From positions 1 through 55,600 of the forward strand of contig WGLX01000005.1 in assembly GCA_016125355.1 (NCBI GenBank): DNA of 55,600 bases, read 5' to 3'. Shown here piece by piece: positions 20,439 to 28,358 of the stretch; positions within the stretch are counted from its first letter, which is position 1, and the number at the start of each line of letters is the position of its first letter. Source of the DNA: Actinomycetales bacterium (GTDB taxonomy: Bacteria > Actinomycetota > Actinomycetes > S36-B12). The notes beneath the pieces are model-generated. The model worked only from the letters and a program-made list of their open reading frames with translations, was not told the origin of the DNA and did no database searches. Position numbers and translations under genes: made by a program.

Positions 20439-21305
20439 CTATTGACGGGGCGCCGCCCCCTTGACGACTGCGTCGTAGACCCGACGCTTCGGCACTCCGG
20501 CGCGGCGGGCCACCTCGGCGATGGCGTCCCGACGGGACCGGTCTTCGGCCTCCAGCGCCGACACCGCCGTGATCCAGTCCGACTCCGTGAGCAGGCCGGT
20601 GGCGGCGCGCCGCTCCTCCTCGCTCGCCCCCGCCACGACCAGGGTGATCTCCCCGCGCACGCCCTCGCCGGCCCATCGGGCCAGCTCGGCCAGCGAGCCG
20701 CGCCGGACCTCCTCGTAGGTCTTGGTGAGCTCCCGGCAGACCGCCGCCGGGCGGTCGGCGCCGAGTCCGTCCGCGAGGGCCCCCACGGTGGCCGCCAGCC
20801 GATGCGGTGCCTCGAAGAAGACCATCGTCCGCGGCTCGGTCGCCAGCTCGGCGATGCGGCGGGCGCGCTCTCCCCCCTTCCTCGGCAGGAAGCCCTCGAA
20901 GCAGAAGCGGTCGACGGGAAGGCCGGAGACCGCCAGGGCGGACAGCACCGCAGACGGGCCGGGCAGCACGGTGACGGGGACATCGCGCTCGACGGCCAGC
21001 GCCACGGCGCGGAACCCGGGATCGCTGACGCTCGGCATCCCGGCATCGGTCACGATCAGGACGACGCCTCCCTCGGCCGCGGCACTGACCAGTTCCTCCG
21101 CACGCTCGCGCTCGACCGCGTCGTAGAAGGACACCACCCGTCCCGCGATGACGACCCCGAGGTCCGAGGCGAGCCGGCGCACCCGGCGGGTGTCCTCCGC
21201 GGCCACCACATCGCTGTCGGCCAGGGCGACCCGCAGCCGCGGCGAGGCATCCTCGACATTCCCCAGCGGCGTCGCCGCGAGCACCAGACGTCCCGATCCT
21301 TCCAC
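20439..21305 (-). CDS. rsmI: 16S rRNA (cytidine(1402)-2'-O)-methyltransferase RsmI
   Basis: SAM-dependent tetrapyrrole-methylase fold, 288 residues. Motifs in order: LVLAATPLGNVEDASPR, VAAEDTRRVRRL, IVTDAGMPSVSDPGF, VLPGPSAVLSALAVSGLP, FEGFLPRK and MVFFEAPHRLAATV, all diagnostic of RsmI. The GTG start at 21305 has a weaker -10 box CAGGAT 6 nt upstream. It is divergent from the mannosyltransferase gene, the same pairing as in mycobacteria. Confidence 0.94.
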   Translation of the reverse strand: MEGSGRLVLAATPLGNVEDASPRLRVALADSDVVAAEDTRRVRRLASDLGVVIAGRVVSFYDAVERERAEELVSAAAEGGVVLIVTDAGMPSVSDPGFRAVALAVERDVPVTVLPGPSAVLSALAVSGLPVDRFCFEGFLPRKGGERARRIAELATEPRTMVFFEAPHRLAATVGALADGLGADRPAAVCRELTKTYEEVRRGSLAELARWAGEGVRGEITLVVAGASEEERRAATGLLTESDWITAVSALEAEDRSRRDAIAEVARRAGVPKRRVYDAVVKGAAPRQ

Positions 21306-21339
21306 GTGATCATCCTGACAGCGCCCCTACGATGACCCG
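21306..21339. promoter_or_regulatory. compact divergent promoter, rsmI/protein mannosyltransferase
   Basis: Only 34 bp separate the two start codons. CAGGAT (minus, 21312-21317) serves rsmI and TACGAT (plus, 21328-21333) serves the mannosyltransferase, each 6 nt from its GTG. The two -35 regions must lie within the opposite coding sequence. Confidence 0.6.
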
Positions 21340-22938
21340 GTGACCGCCACGGAGACCACCGCGCCCGTGGCAACTGCCGAAGGTCCCCGTCGCGACGTCG
21401 GATCCCTTCCAGAGCGACTCGTCCCACCCATGCCCTCGTCGGGCTGGCGGGGCTGGATCGGTCCAGTAATGGCCATGGTGCTCGGCGGGATCCTCCGGCT
21501 GGTCAACCTGGGCTGGCCCCATGCCATCACCTTCGACGAGACCTACTACCCGAAGGACGCGCTGGGGCTGCTGGATGCGGGCTACGAGAAGGCCATGGTC
21601 GAGAATGCCAACGACCTGATCCTCGGCTCCGATGGGAACTGGCGCGCCCTGCACCTGTTCACGGGCGACCCCTCCTTCGTCGTGCACCCGCCGCTCGGCA
21701 AGTGGACCATCGCCCTCGGTGAGTGGGCATTCGGGGCGACGCCGTTGGGCTGGCGGCTGCCGGTCGCGATCCTCGGGACGCTGTCCATCCTCATGGTCGC
21801 GCGCATAACGCGCCGGCTCACCAGGTCCGACCTCGTCGGCACGCTGGCCGGCCTCCTGCTGGCGGTCGAGGGCATGCACCTCGTCCTGAGCCGCACAGGA
21901 CTGCTGGACCTCATCCTGATGTTCTGGGTGGTGGCGGCGTTCGGCCTGCTGCTGATCGACCGCGATCACACGCGCGCCCGCCTGGCGGAACTCGTCCGGT
22001 CCGAGGGCCTCGCGGCCACGGCGACCCGGTGGGGGCCACGCCTCGGCCTAAGGCCGTGGCGGTGGGCAGCGGCCGTCGCCCTGGGCCTTGCCTGCAGCGT
22101 CAAGTGGTCCGGCCTGTGGTTCCTCGCCCTGTTCATGCTGATGGCCGTCATTTGGGACGTGTCCGCGCGGCGGGCCGTCGGCGTGCACTGGCCCTGGCGC
22201 GCCACCCTCGTGCGGGACGCGATCCCCGCCGCCCTGGTCACCATCCCGATCGTCCTGGCCGTGTACCTGTCCTCGTGGACGGGCTGGTTCCTGTCCGATG
22301 GCGGCTACGCCCGGCACTGGGCCGACGACCAGCCCCCCTCACTCATCCCCGAGGCCCTGCGGTCGCTGTGGCACTACCACGCGGAGGCGTGGCGCTTCCA
22401 TGTCGGCCTGAGCAGCGACCACCCCTACAAGAGCAATGCCCTGTCGTGGTTCTTCCAGGCGCGGCCGACGTCCTTCTACTACGAGGGCATCAAGGACGGG
22501 AGCCAGGGCTGTGAGGCCAAGAACTGCTCCAGTGCCGTCACTGCCCTGGGCAATCCGCTCATCTGGTGGTTCGGGATCCTCGCCCTCCTGCACCAGCTCT
22601 GGCGCTGGCTCGGCCGCCGCGACTGGCGGTCAGGGGCGGTCCTCGTGGGCGTGCTCGCCGGCTGGGTGCCGTGGCTGATCTACCTCGACCGGACCATCTT
22701 CACGTTCTACGTCGTCGTATTCGTACCGTTCGTCGTGATGGCCGTCGCCATGACGCTGGGGGCCATCATCGGACCCGCGGACGCCCCTGCGGCGCGGCGC
22801 AGGAACGGCACGATCCTCGCGGCCGCCCTGGTGATGGCGATGATCGTGGCGGGCTGGTGGTTCTACCCGATCTGGACGGCCGAGGTGATCCCCTACGACG
22901 CCTGGCGGGCCCGCATGTGGTTCTCCACCTGGGTCTGA
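21340..22938 (+). CDS. pmt: dolichyl-phosphate-mannose--protein mannosyltransferase
   Basis: Polytopic GT-C glycosyltransferase of 532 residues that transfers mannose from polyprenyl-phosphate-mannose to secreted proteins (Pmt family, as mycobacterial Rv1002c). The first extracytoplasmic loop has the catalytic acidic pair in PHAITFDETYYPKDALGLL (about 50-68). About ten transmembrane segments follow, including VVAAFGLLLIDR and VGVLAGWVPWLIYLDR. The GTG start at 21340 has TACGAT 6 nt upstream. Repeat copy 3 starts on the stop codon itself. Confidence 0.92.
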   Translation: MTATETTAPVATAEGPRRDVGSLPERLVPPMPSSGWRGWIGPVMAMVLGGILRLVNLGWPHAITFDETYYPKDALGLLDAGYEKAMVENANDLILGSDGNWRALHLFTGDPSFVVHPPLGKWTIALGEWAFGATPLGWRLPVAILGTLSILMVARITRRLTRSDLVGTLAGLLLAVEGMHLVLSRTGLLDLILMFWVVAAFGLLLIDRDHTRARLAELVRSEGLAATATRWGPRLGLRPWRWAAAVALGLACSVKWSGLWFLALFMLMAVIWDVSARRAVGVHWPWRATLVRDAIPAALVTIPIVLAVYLSSWTGWFLSDGGYARHWADDQPPSLIPEALRSLWHYHAEAWRFHVGLSSDHPYKSNALSWFFQARPTSFYYEGIKDGSQGCEAKNCSSAVTALGNPLIWWFGILALLHQLWRWLGRRDWRSGAVLVGVLAGWVPWLIYLDRTIFTFYVVVFVPFVVMAVAMTLGAIIGPADAPAARRRNGTILAAALVMAMIVAGWWFYPIWTAEVIPYDAWRARMWFSTWV

Positions 22939-23013
22939 CGAGTTGAACCGCTTCCCGGCTCAAGTCTGCAGATCTGAGCCGGTTTCGCGGTCATTCTGCG
23001 GATTCGAACCGCC
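22937..23013 (+). repeat. structured intergenic repeat, copy 3
   Basis: Begins GACGAGTTGAACCGCTTCCC, with the first GA being the last two bases of the mannosyltransferase TGA stop. A 28-nt near-palindrome follows, with CCGGCTCA/TGAGCCGG arms around TCTGCAGA, and the element closes with TTCGAACCGCC, a diverged direct copy of its start. It has the same organisation as copy 1. Confidence 0.8.
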
Positions 23014-23104
23014 TGGTGGCGCGCGCAAACGCGGCGGGGTGACATTCCGGGAGCGGATGAGGACACTGGAGGCGTGAGGCACTGAAATGGTGCGGAGGTA
23101 CGCC

Positions 23105-23248
23105 ATGAGGTCCATCCGCTGCACGCTTGGGTTCCATGCCTGGGTCACCCGCCACAACGACAACGGCGAGCCCTTCGACGAGTGCACCCGCTGCCGGAAG
23201 GTCGACGCGCACATGCCCACCGGCCTGGGCTGGTCCGCGCGGTTCTGA
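23105..23248 (+). CDS. 47-residue zinc-finger-like small protein
   Basis: A short gene starting ATG at 23105 with GGAGG 9 nt upstream. The product has a basic N-terminus (MRSIRCTLGFHAW), then DECTRCRKVDAHMPTG. C6, H11, C27 and C30 form a C-x4-H...C-x2-C set fit to bind one zinc. Proteins of this pattern (RCxLGxHxW...CxxCGK) recur in actinobacteria as uncharacterised small proteins. Third-position GC and a good ribosome site favour real coding. It stands alone between repeat copy 3 and an alpha/beta hydrolase. The stretch 22939-23342 otherwise holds only the repeat and the hydrolase promoter. Confidence 0.68.
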   Translation: MRSIRCTLGFHAWVTRHNDNGEPFDECTRCRKVDAHMPTGLGWSARF

Positions 23249-23342
23249 AAGAAGGGGCGGGGTCCACTGCCCAGCCGAAGATCGAGCCGCCTTGGGCATC
23301 GCCAACGGCGACGGATTCGCTGGTCATGCCTACGCTCAGGCG

Positions 23343-24206
23343 GTGACCACACACCGGCGCCAGCGCCTCGCGACATCCGACGGACGAACGATCACGTGGC
23401 TGGAGTTCGGGGACCCGGGAGGCTCCGTCGTGATCAGCCACCACGGCGGCCTCCTGAGCGCCATGGACGTGGCGCCGCTCGACGAGGTGGCGCGCTCGCT
23501 CGGCGTGCGGCTGGTGTCCTTCGACCGTCCCGGGGTCTCCGGCTCGACGCCCCGACCGGATCGCACCACGGCGGACGGGGCGTGGGATGCCCGCGAGGTC
23601 CTCGATCACCTCGAGATCGATCAGGCTCGGGCCCTGGGATGGTCGATGGGCGGGCAGTACGCCCTCGCCACGGCCGCCGGGTTGCCCGATCGGATCCTGG
23701 CCGCAGCCATGGTGGCCGGGTGCCTGCCCCTCGACGATCCCTCGAACCTGGCCGAGCTCAATGCCATGGACCGCCGCTTCACCGCCATGGCCGAGCACCA
23801 CCAGCGCGCACTCGAGTCCGTCGCCAGCGTCTGGGGCGGGCTCGCCCGCTTCTCCCCGAGAGCGTGGGCCAAGGCCGTCGCCCACGGGGAGGTCAGCATC
23901 GACGCGGCCGCCGTGCGCGCGAACGCCGAGGCACTCGCGGCGTCAGCAGGCGCCCTGTCCGAGCAGCGATCCGGCATCGTCGAGGAGTACCTCGCCTTCG
24001 CCCGTCCCTGGGGTTTCGCCCTCACTGACGTCCCCTGCCCGGTGCAGATCTGGCAGGGCAGCGATGACCACCTCGTGCCGGCCGCGTGGGCCGGGCGCCT
24101 CGTCGAGTTGCTACCCAACGCATCCCTCCACCCGATCGACGGAGAGGGCCACTTCCTGCTGCTCAACCGTGGCGCTGAGGTACTGGCCGAGCTCGTGGCC
24201 ACCTGA
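23343..24206 (+). CDS. alpha/beta-fold hydrolase
   Basis: 287 residues. The oxyanion region is ISHHGGLLSAM, the nucleophile S101 is in LGWSMGGQ, the acid is in WQGSDDHLVP and the base is the His of GEGHFLL, so the full Ser-Asp-His triad is present. A helical cap lies at about 125-225. It is probably an esterase-like enzyme, substrate unknown. The start chosen is GTG at 23343, with TACGCT 6 nt upstream (23331-23336); the frame is open further upstream but overlaps the small zinc-finger gene in another frame. Confidence 0.82.
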   Translation: MTTHRRQRLATSDGRTITWLEFGDPGGSVVISHHGGLLSAMDVAPLDEVARSLGVRLVSFDRPGVSGSTPRPDRTTADGAWDAREVLDHLEIDQARALGWSMGGQYALATAAGLPDRILAAAMVAGCLPLDDPSNLAELNAMDRRFTAMAEHHQRALESVASVWGGLARFSPRAWAKAVAHGEVSIDAAAVRANAEALAASAGALSEQRSGIVEEYLAFARPWGFALTDVPCPVQIWQGSDDHLVPAAWAGRLVELLPNASLHPIDGEGHFLLLNRGAEVLAELVAT

Positions 24207-24240
24207 CAACGACACACATGACGAAGGCACAGATGACGAA

Positions 24241-24265
24241 GGGCCGGAGTCATTGACTCCGGCCC
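24241..24265 (-). terminator. strong hairpin downstream of tRNA-Ala
   Basis: A perfect 10-bp stem (GGGCCGGAGT/ACTCCGGCCC) with a 5-nt loop lies 11 nt past the tRNA 3' end, followed on the minus strand by a pyrimidine-rich stretch. It also faces the end of the alpha/beta hydrolase gene and may work in both directions. Confidence 0.75.
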
Positions 24266-24276
24266 CTGCCGATCGG

Positions 24277-24349
24277 TGGAGCTGAGGGGACTCGAACCCC
24301 TGACCCCCTCGTTGCGAACGAGGTGCGCTACCAGCTGCGCTACAGCCCC
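24277..24349 (-). tRNA. tRNA-Ala (anticodon CGC)
   Basis: A complete cloverleaf can be folded: 7-bp acceptor GGGGCTG/CAGCTCC with the G3:U70 pair that identifies alanine tRNA, D arm GCGC...GCGC, anticodon stem CCTCG/CGAGG with loop TTCGCAA (anticodon CGC, reads GCG), T arm around GGTTCGAGTC, and discriminator A. CCA is not encoded. A TACCCT box about 23 nt upstream on the minus strand is a possible -10. Confidence 0.95.
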
Positions 24350-24437
24350 GGATGGGTGTTTACCGCCCGCACAGGGTAGCAAGTGATGGACGCACCTCAC
24401 ACAACGCCTTGCTGCTCGCCGGTAGCCGTCAGCGGGC

Positions 24438-25307
24438 TTACTCGCCGGCCGCCCTGCGCTCGTCGTAGTCGTGGCCGACGGCCGGGATCTCCGTCGTGGC
24501 AGCGCCGTAGTCGACGTCGGCCGGGGCGGCCAACGGGGCCGACCGCGGACGGGAACGCATCGCCTGCGCGGTCTCGACCATGGCCTCGCCGGTCCACTCC
24601 TTCGGGTAGGCCTTGTCGATGGGCCGGGGCACCGCGGACGCGCGCGGGGCACCGACGTAGGTGGGAAGGGTCGTGGGCACCGGCTCCCAGGAGTCCTCGT
24701 CGTCCCAGGCGTTCCAGCTCTCCCAGTCGTCGTCGGCGACGGCGGCCGCGGGCGGCGCCGTCTCGACGCGCTCGGGACGACGCGGTGCCTCCGCCCGCCG
24801 CGCCGGCCGCGAGGCGGTGCGCTGCGAGGCGGTCATGGCGGTCGCGATGACGAAGGCGACCACCGGGATGGCGGCCACGACCGGCGCCCACTTGGGCAGC
24901 ATGCCGATCAGGGCGAACAGCAGGGCGAGGACGAGCAGCACGGTCAGCGCTCCGAGGACGACGGCCCTGCGGGTCGCGGCGGCCTGCCGCACCAGTTCGC
25001 GCTCGTAGGACGGGTCGAGCCCCTCGGCGGGGCGATCGGAGGTCGGTCGCGGCATGCGAGCCTCCCTTTCGGGGGCGCGCATCGGAGCCGACGGACGCTC
25101 GATGCGCTGGGTCTCCATGAAGGTGGCGTCGAAGTCGGGGTCACCTGACGCATAGCGAACCTGTCCCGGAGTACCTAGGGACTTCATCGCCGACGAGAAG
25201 CGGGCGGTCGAGCGGACCTCACTGATGTGATCGTGCCGGCGCAGCCAGATGGGAATGAGGACGGCAGCCCAAAGGGCGATGATCACGACGTAGATCAGGC
25301 CCGTCAC
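24438..25307 (-). CDS. SepX/GlpR-like actinobacterial cell-division membrane protein
   Basis: 289 residues. The N-terminus VTGLIYVVIIALWAAVLIPI is a transmembrane helix, followed by WLRRHDHISEVRSTARFSSAM, then a basic linker, two more membrane segments (about 110-155), and a long disordered acidic/Trp-rich tail (DDDWESWNAWDDEDSWEP). N-terminus, length and position next to rimJ-galU and tRNA-Ala match the conserved actinobacterial divisome protein called SepX in Streptomyces and GlpR in corynebacteria. The GTG start at 25307 has TAGCGT 7 nt upstream (25315-25320). The partner gene glp (a MoeA paralogue), usual in this cluster, is not present here. Confidence 0.75.
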   Translation of the reverse strand: MTGLIYVVIIALWAAVLIPIWLRRHDHISEVRSTARFSSAMKSLGTPGQVRYASGDPDFDATFMETQRIERPSAPMRAPEREARMPRPTSDRPAEGLDPSYERELVRQAAATRRAVVLGALTVLLVLALLFALIGMLPKWAPVVAAIPVVAFVIATAMTASQRTASRPARRAEAPRRPERVETAPPAAAVADDDWESWNAWDDEDSWEPVPTTLPTYVGAPRASAVPRPIDKAYPKEWTGEAMVETAQAMRSRPRSAPLAAPADVDYGAATTEIPAVGHDYDERRAAGE

Positions 25308-25326
25308 GGGAGCCACGCTAGGGCGA

Positions 25327-25373
25327 GACACGCGTGAGTCGTGGCAGGCGAGGCGCAAGCGCCCCGGCGTGTC
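25327..25373 (-). terminator. hairpin after rimJ
   Basis: Outer arms GACACGC/GCGTGTC (25327-25333 and 25367-25373) enclose an inner GGCGC-AA-GCGCC hairpin (25352-25363). It lies between the rimJ stop and the SepX promoter, so it may end the galU-rimJ transcript. Confidence 0.4.
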
Positions 25374-25388
25374 GCACGATTCGTCGGG

Positions 25389-25997
25389 CTAGGCGTTCCG
25401 ACTGAGGTAGTGCCGCAGCACGCCCTCGGGGAAATCACCTGCCATGAGGACGTAGCTGACGTGATCGCGCCAGTCGCCGTCGATGTGCAGGTAGGCGCGA
25501 CGCTCACCCTCGTACGCGGCATCGAGCTTCTCGACGACGCGGAGCGAGGCCGCGTTCTCGGGCCGGATGTTGATCTCGATGCGGTGGAGCTTGAGGACGT
25601 CGAAGCAGTGGTCGCACGCCATGGCCACGGCCGTCGGCGTGATGCCGCGGCCGGCGACGGCACTGTCGATCCAGTAGCCGATGTAGGCGCTGCGCAGCGA
25701 GCCCCAGGCGATCCCCCCGACGGTGAGCTGGCCGACGAGGTCCCCCTGGTACACGATCGCCCACGGCAGGGTGCGGCCCTCGCGGGCCTCCCGCTTCAGG
25801 CGCCGCACCATCATGCCGAAGGTCGGGATCTCGTCACCGGACAGTTGCGCCTCCGTGGGGAGGGTTGCCTCCCACGGGCTCAACCACTCGACATTGCGAC
25901 GGCGGACGTCGCGCCAACGCCGGGAGTCCGAGTGCCGCAGGGGCCGCAGGGTGATGTCACCGTGCGACAGGGAGACCGGCCACCACCGCTCGCTCAC
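25389..25997 (-). CDS. rimJ: RimJ-type GNAT N-acetyltransferase
   Basis: 202-residue acetyl-CoA-dependent N-acetyltransferase. It opens ITLRPLRHSDSRRWRDVRRRN; the acetyl-CoA pyrophosphate loop is in YWIDSAVAGRGITPTAV (about 124-140), followed by LKLHRIEINIRPENAASLRV and VEKLDAAYEGERRAYL, a pattern of the RimJ/RimL group. Targets may be a ribosomal protein or another N-terminus; this cannot be decided from sequence. The GTG start overlaps the galU stop (GTGA). In related actinobacteria a glp/moeA gene separates galU and rimJ. Confidence 0.85.
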   Translation of the reverse strand: MSERWWPVSLSHGDITLRPLRHSDSRRWRDVRRRNVEWLSPWEATLPTEAQLSGDEIPTFGMMVRRLKREAREGRTLPWAIVYQGDLVGQLTVGGIAWGSLRSAYIGYWIDSAVAGRGITPTAVAMACDHCFDVLKLHRIEINIRPENAASLRVVEKLDAAYEGERRAYLHIDGDWRDHVSYVLMAGDFPEGVLRHYLSRNA

Positions 25998-26887
25998 TGA
26001 CGACCGACGAACTCGACCAGCCAGTCACGCAGGTCGGGACCCAGATCCTCCCGCTCGACCGCCAGCGTGATGACGGCCTGGAGGTAGGAGAGCCGATCAC
26101 CGGTGTCGTAGCGACGTCCGCGGAAGACCAGGCCGTGAACGCCACCGCCTGCCTCGCGCGGCATGGTCGCCAGGGTCCGCAGGGCGTCGGTGAGCTGGAT
26201 CTCGCCCCCACGACCGGGCGGGGTGTCGCGGAGGATCTCGAAGACGGCAGGGTCGAGCACGTAGCGGCCGATGACGGCGTAGTCACTGGGCGCCGCATCG
26301 ACGTCCGGCTTCTCGATCAGGTCGGTCACCGTGACGACGTCCGGGTCGTCCGTGGCGACGGTGGCCGGGCAGCCGTAGAGCGAAATGGAATCGCGCGGCA
26401 CCTGCATGAGGCAGATCACCGAACCACCGAAGCGCTCGCGCACAGCAACCATGGCCTCGAGGACCGGATCCCGGGGATCGATGAGGTCGTCGCCCAGCAG
26501 CACCGCGAAGGGCTCATCGCCCACGTGGGCCTCCGCGACCAGGACGGCATGTCCGAGGCCAAGCGGGTCACCCTGGCGCACGTAGTGGATTCGGGCGAGG
26601 TCCGTCGACTCCGTGACCGATGCCAGCCGCTCCTCGTCGCCCTTCGCCTCGAGGACCAGCTCGAGCTCGAGGTTGCGGTCGAAGTGGTCCTCCAGCGGGC
26701 GCTTGCTGCGGCCGGTGATGAACAGGACATCTTCGAGCCCCGCCGCGACGGCCTCCTCGACGACGTACTGGATGGCCGGCTTGTCGACGACCGGAAGCAT
26801 CTCCTTCGGAGTGGCCTTCGTCGCCGGAAGGAATCGCGTGCCCAGGCCGGCTGCCGGGATAACGGCCTTGCGGACGGTCTCGGTCAT
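25994..26887 (-). CDS. galU: UTP--glucose-1-phosphate uridylyltransferase
   Basis: Makes UDP-glucose from UTP and glucose-1-phosphate, 297 residues. Nucleotide-binding start VIPAAGLGTRFLPATKATPK then EMLPVVDKPAIQYVVEEA; further motifs are YVRQGDPLGLGHAVL, FAVLLGDDLID and the C-terminal FRGRRYDTGDRLSYLQA. The start is ATG at 26887 with TAGGGT 6 nt upstream (26894-26899). UDP-glucose supply fits the nearby glycan genes (TreS-Mak, mannosyltransferase), but GalU is a general housekeeping enzyme. Confidence 0.95.
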   Translation of the reverse strand: MTETVRKAVIPAAGLGTRFLPATKATPKEMLPVVDKPAIQYVVEEAVAAGLEDVLFITGRSKRPLEDHFDRNLELELVLEAKGDEERLASVTESTDLARIHYVRQGDPLGLGHAVLVAEAHVGDEPFAVLLGDDLIDPRDPVLEAMVAVRERFGGSVICLMQVPRDSISLYGCPATVATDDPDVVTVTDLIEKPDVDAAPSDYAVIGRYVLDPAVFEILRDTPPGRGGEIQLTDALRTLATMPREAGGGVHGLVFRGRRYDTGDRLSYLQAVITLAVEREDLGPDLRDWLVEFVGRQ

Positions 26888-26953
26888 GCACTGACCCTAG
26901 AGGAATCCGGTCGGCCATCGCCCGCCGATGCCCGGGTGCGGCAGCATGGAGGG
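26888..26953. promoter_or_regulatory. divergent promoter region, galU/5-FTHF cyclo-ligase
   Basis: TAGGGT (minus, 26894-26899) lies 6 nt before the galU ATG. On the plus strand CAGCAT (26942-26947) lies 6 nt before the cyclo-ligase GTG; those 6 nt are GGAGGG, so this start could use either a leaderless or a ribosome-site mechanism. Confidence 0.55.
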
Positions 26954-27550
26954 GTGCATGCCACCGCCGAGAAGGACGCGCTGCGTCGCGAGCGCCGGAC
27001 CGTCCGAGCACAGCGATCCCGGTCCCTACGAGACGCACTGTCGGCGGAACTGTCGAGCCGGATCGTGGACCAGGTCGACAGGCTGTCGGCGACGCGGCTC
27101 CTGAGCGTCACGGCCTACCTCGCCATGCCGACCGAGCCCGACATCGACGCAGCCATCGCGGCACTCCACCGTGCGGGCCATCACGTCCTCGTCCCTCGGA
27201 TCCGTGGTCGAGAGCTGGACTGGCTGCGCTGGACTCCGGACGCGGAGGTCGCCTCAGGCCCGCTGGGCATCCGCGAGCTCACGGGTCAGCCCATCACGGA
27301 GCAGGAACTCGAGGCGATCGATCTCCTCCTCGTGCCGGGCCTGGCGGTGGATCACGACGGTCATCGGCTCGGGCAGGGGGGCGGCTACTACGACCGGGCG
27401 CTGGGCCGGTTCGCCCGACGCGGCGATGGTGGACCCGTTCGGACGATGGTGCTCTTCGACGACGAGCTCATCGACCACGTGCCCCACGAGCCGCACGACC
27501 AGGTGATGGACCTCGTGCTGACCCCCGAGCGACTGGTCAGCCTGGGCTGA
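26954..27550 (+). CDS. 5-formyltetrahydrofolate cyclo-ligase
   Basis: ATP-dependent conversion of 5-formyl-THF to 5,10-methenyl-THF, 198 residues. N-terminal KDALRRERRTVRAQRS is the ATP-binding helix; ITAYLAMPTEPDIDAAI-like LSVTAYLAMPTEPDID and the signature DLLLVPGLAVDHDGHRLGQG with GGGYYDRAL are present. The GTG start at 26954 was chosen because the conserved region begins within a few residues of it. The end overlaps the convergent crcB gene by 14 nt. Confidence 0.92.
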   Translation: MHATAEKDALRRERRTVRAQRSRSLRDALSAELSSRIVDQVDRLSATRLLSVTAYLAMPTEPDIDAAIAALHRAGHHVLVPRIRGRELDWLRWTPDAEVASGPLGIRELTGQPITEQELEAIDLLLVPGLAVDHDGHRLGQGGGYYDRALGRFARRGDGGPVRTMVLFDDELIDHVPHEPHDQVMDLVLTPERLVSLG

Positions 27551-27929
27551 GCGGGGTGCCGAGGAGCAGGGTCGTGACGCGGTAGCTGACGAGGAAGACG
27601 CCCACCGTGATGACGCCCATGGCCACCACGCCGATCCAGAACTGCGTCCGCCACACGGACCACATCCGGTGCGCCTCCCACGCGAAGCCGGAGAAGGTGG
27701 TGAACGCCCCGCAGAGGCCCACGAGCAGCAGGGTGCGCAGCTCCCCGGCCGTCGCCACGACCACGACCCCGGCCACGGCACTGCCGAGGCTGTTGACGAC
27801 GAGGAGACCCCAGGGCAGCTCGCCGATCCCGCGGGTGCTGGCGGTCAGGGACGTGATGTACCTGTCGACGAGGAAGCGCAGGGGCGCTCCCAGCGCTCCC
27901 CCGACCAGCACGGCCAGGACCGCGGTCAC
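27537..27929 (-). CDS. crcB: fluoride efflux channel subunit CrcB (second copy)
   Basis: 130-residue four-helix membrane protein of the Fluc/CrcB family, exporting fluoride. The N-terminus VLVGGALGAPLRFLVDRYI has the family G-x-x-G-x-x-x-R-F pattern; LVVNSLGSAVAGVVV is helix 2 with the conserved Asn, and GLCGAFTTFSGFAWE is helix 3 with the phenylalanine box. The GTG start overlaps the stop of the first copy (GTGA). Paired CrcB genes usually form a heterodimer in Gram-positive bacteria. The C-terminus overlaps the convergent cyclo-ligase gene. Confidence 0.9.
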   Translation of the reverse strand: MTAVLAVLVGGALGAPLRFLVDRYITSLTASTRGIGELPWGLLVVNSLGSAVAGVVVVATAGELRTLLLVGLCGAFTTFSGFAWEAHRMWSVWRTQFWIGVVAMGVITVGVFLVSYRVTTLLLGTPLSPG

Positions 27930-28303
27930 GACCGTCCCCCCGGCGAGATGAGCACGGCCAGCCGCACCGCGAGGAAGCCGAGGACGAACGTCAGGACCAG
28001 GTAGGCGACCCCGGTCACCGTGTTGCCGGTGTCGATGAGCAGCCCGGTCTGCAGGGCCAGGGCGGACACCGTCGTGAAGCCGCCCAGGACGCCGGTGATG
28101 AGGAAGGGGCGCAGCCAGCCGGGGCCGGCCTCGACCCGTCGCGAGGTGGCCACCAGGCCGATGGCGAAGGCACCGAGGACGTTCGCCAGCAGCGTCGACC
28201 AGGGCCACGGTCCCGGAGCCCACGGGTTCATCGCCTCGTCGATCCCGAACCTGCCGAGGGCGCCGAGCGCACCACCGACTGCGATGGCGAGCAGGGTGGG
28301 CAT
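27926..28303 (-). CDS. crcB: fluoride efflux channel subunit CrcB (first copy)
   Basis: 125 residues, four membrane helices. Diagnostic segments: LLAIAVGGALGALGRFGID, LLANVLGAFAIGLVA with the conserved Asn, and LITGVLGGFTTVSALALQT with the TTxS loop. The start is ATG at 28303 with TAGCGT 6 nt upstream (28310-28315). Because the transcript is probably leaderless, there is no room for a fluoride riboswitch, and none is visible. Confidence 0.9.
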   Translation of the reverse strand: MPTLLAIAVGGALGALGRFGIDEAMNPWAPGPWPWSTLLANVLGAFAIGLVATSRRVEAGPGWLRPFLITGVLGGFTTVSALALQTGLLIDTGNTVTGVAYLVLTFVLGFLAVRLAVLISPGGRS

Positions 28304-28358
28304 GGCGGAACGCTACGCGCCGGTGGTTTGCGTGTCGGCCGCGAAGCGGGCACACTTA

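Noticed and set aside
24207-24437. Integrated element at tRNA-Ala
   Set aside because: No integrase, no duplicated tRNA 3' end, and the flanking genes are the usual conserved neighbours.
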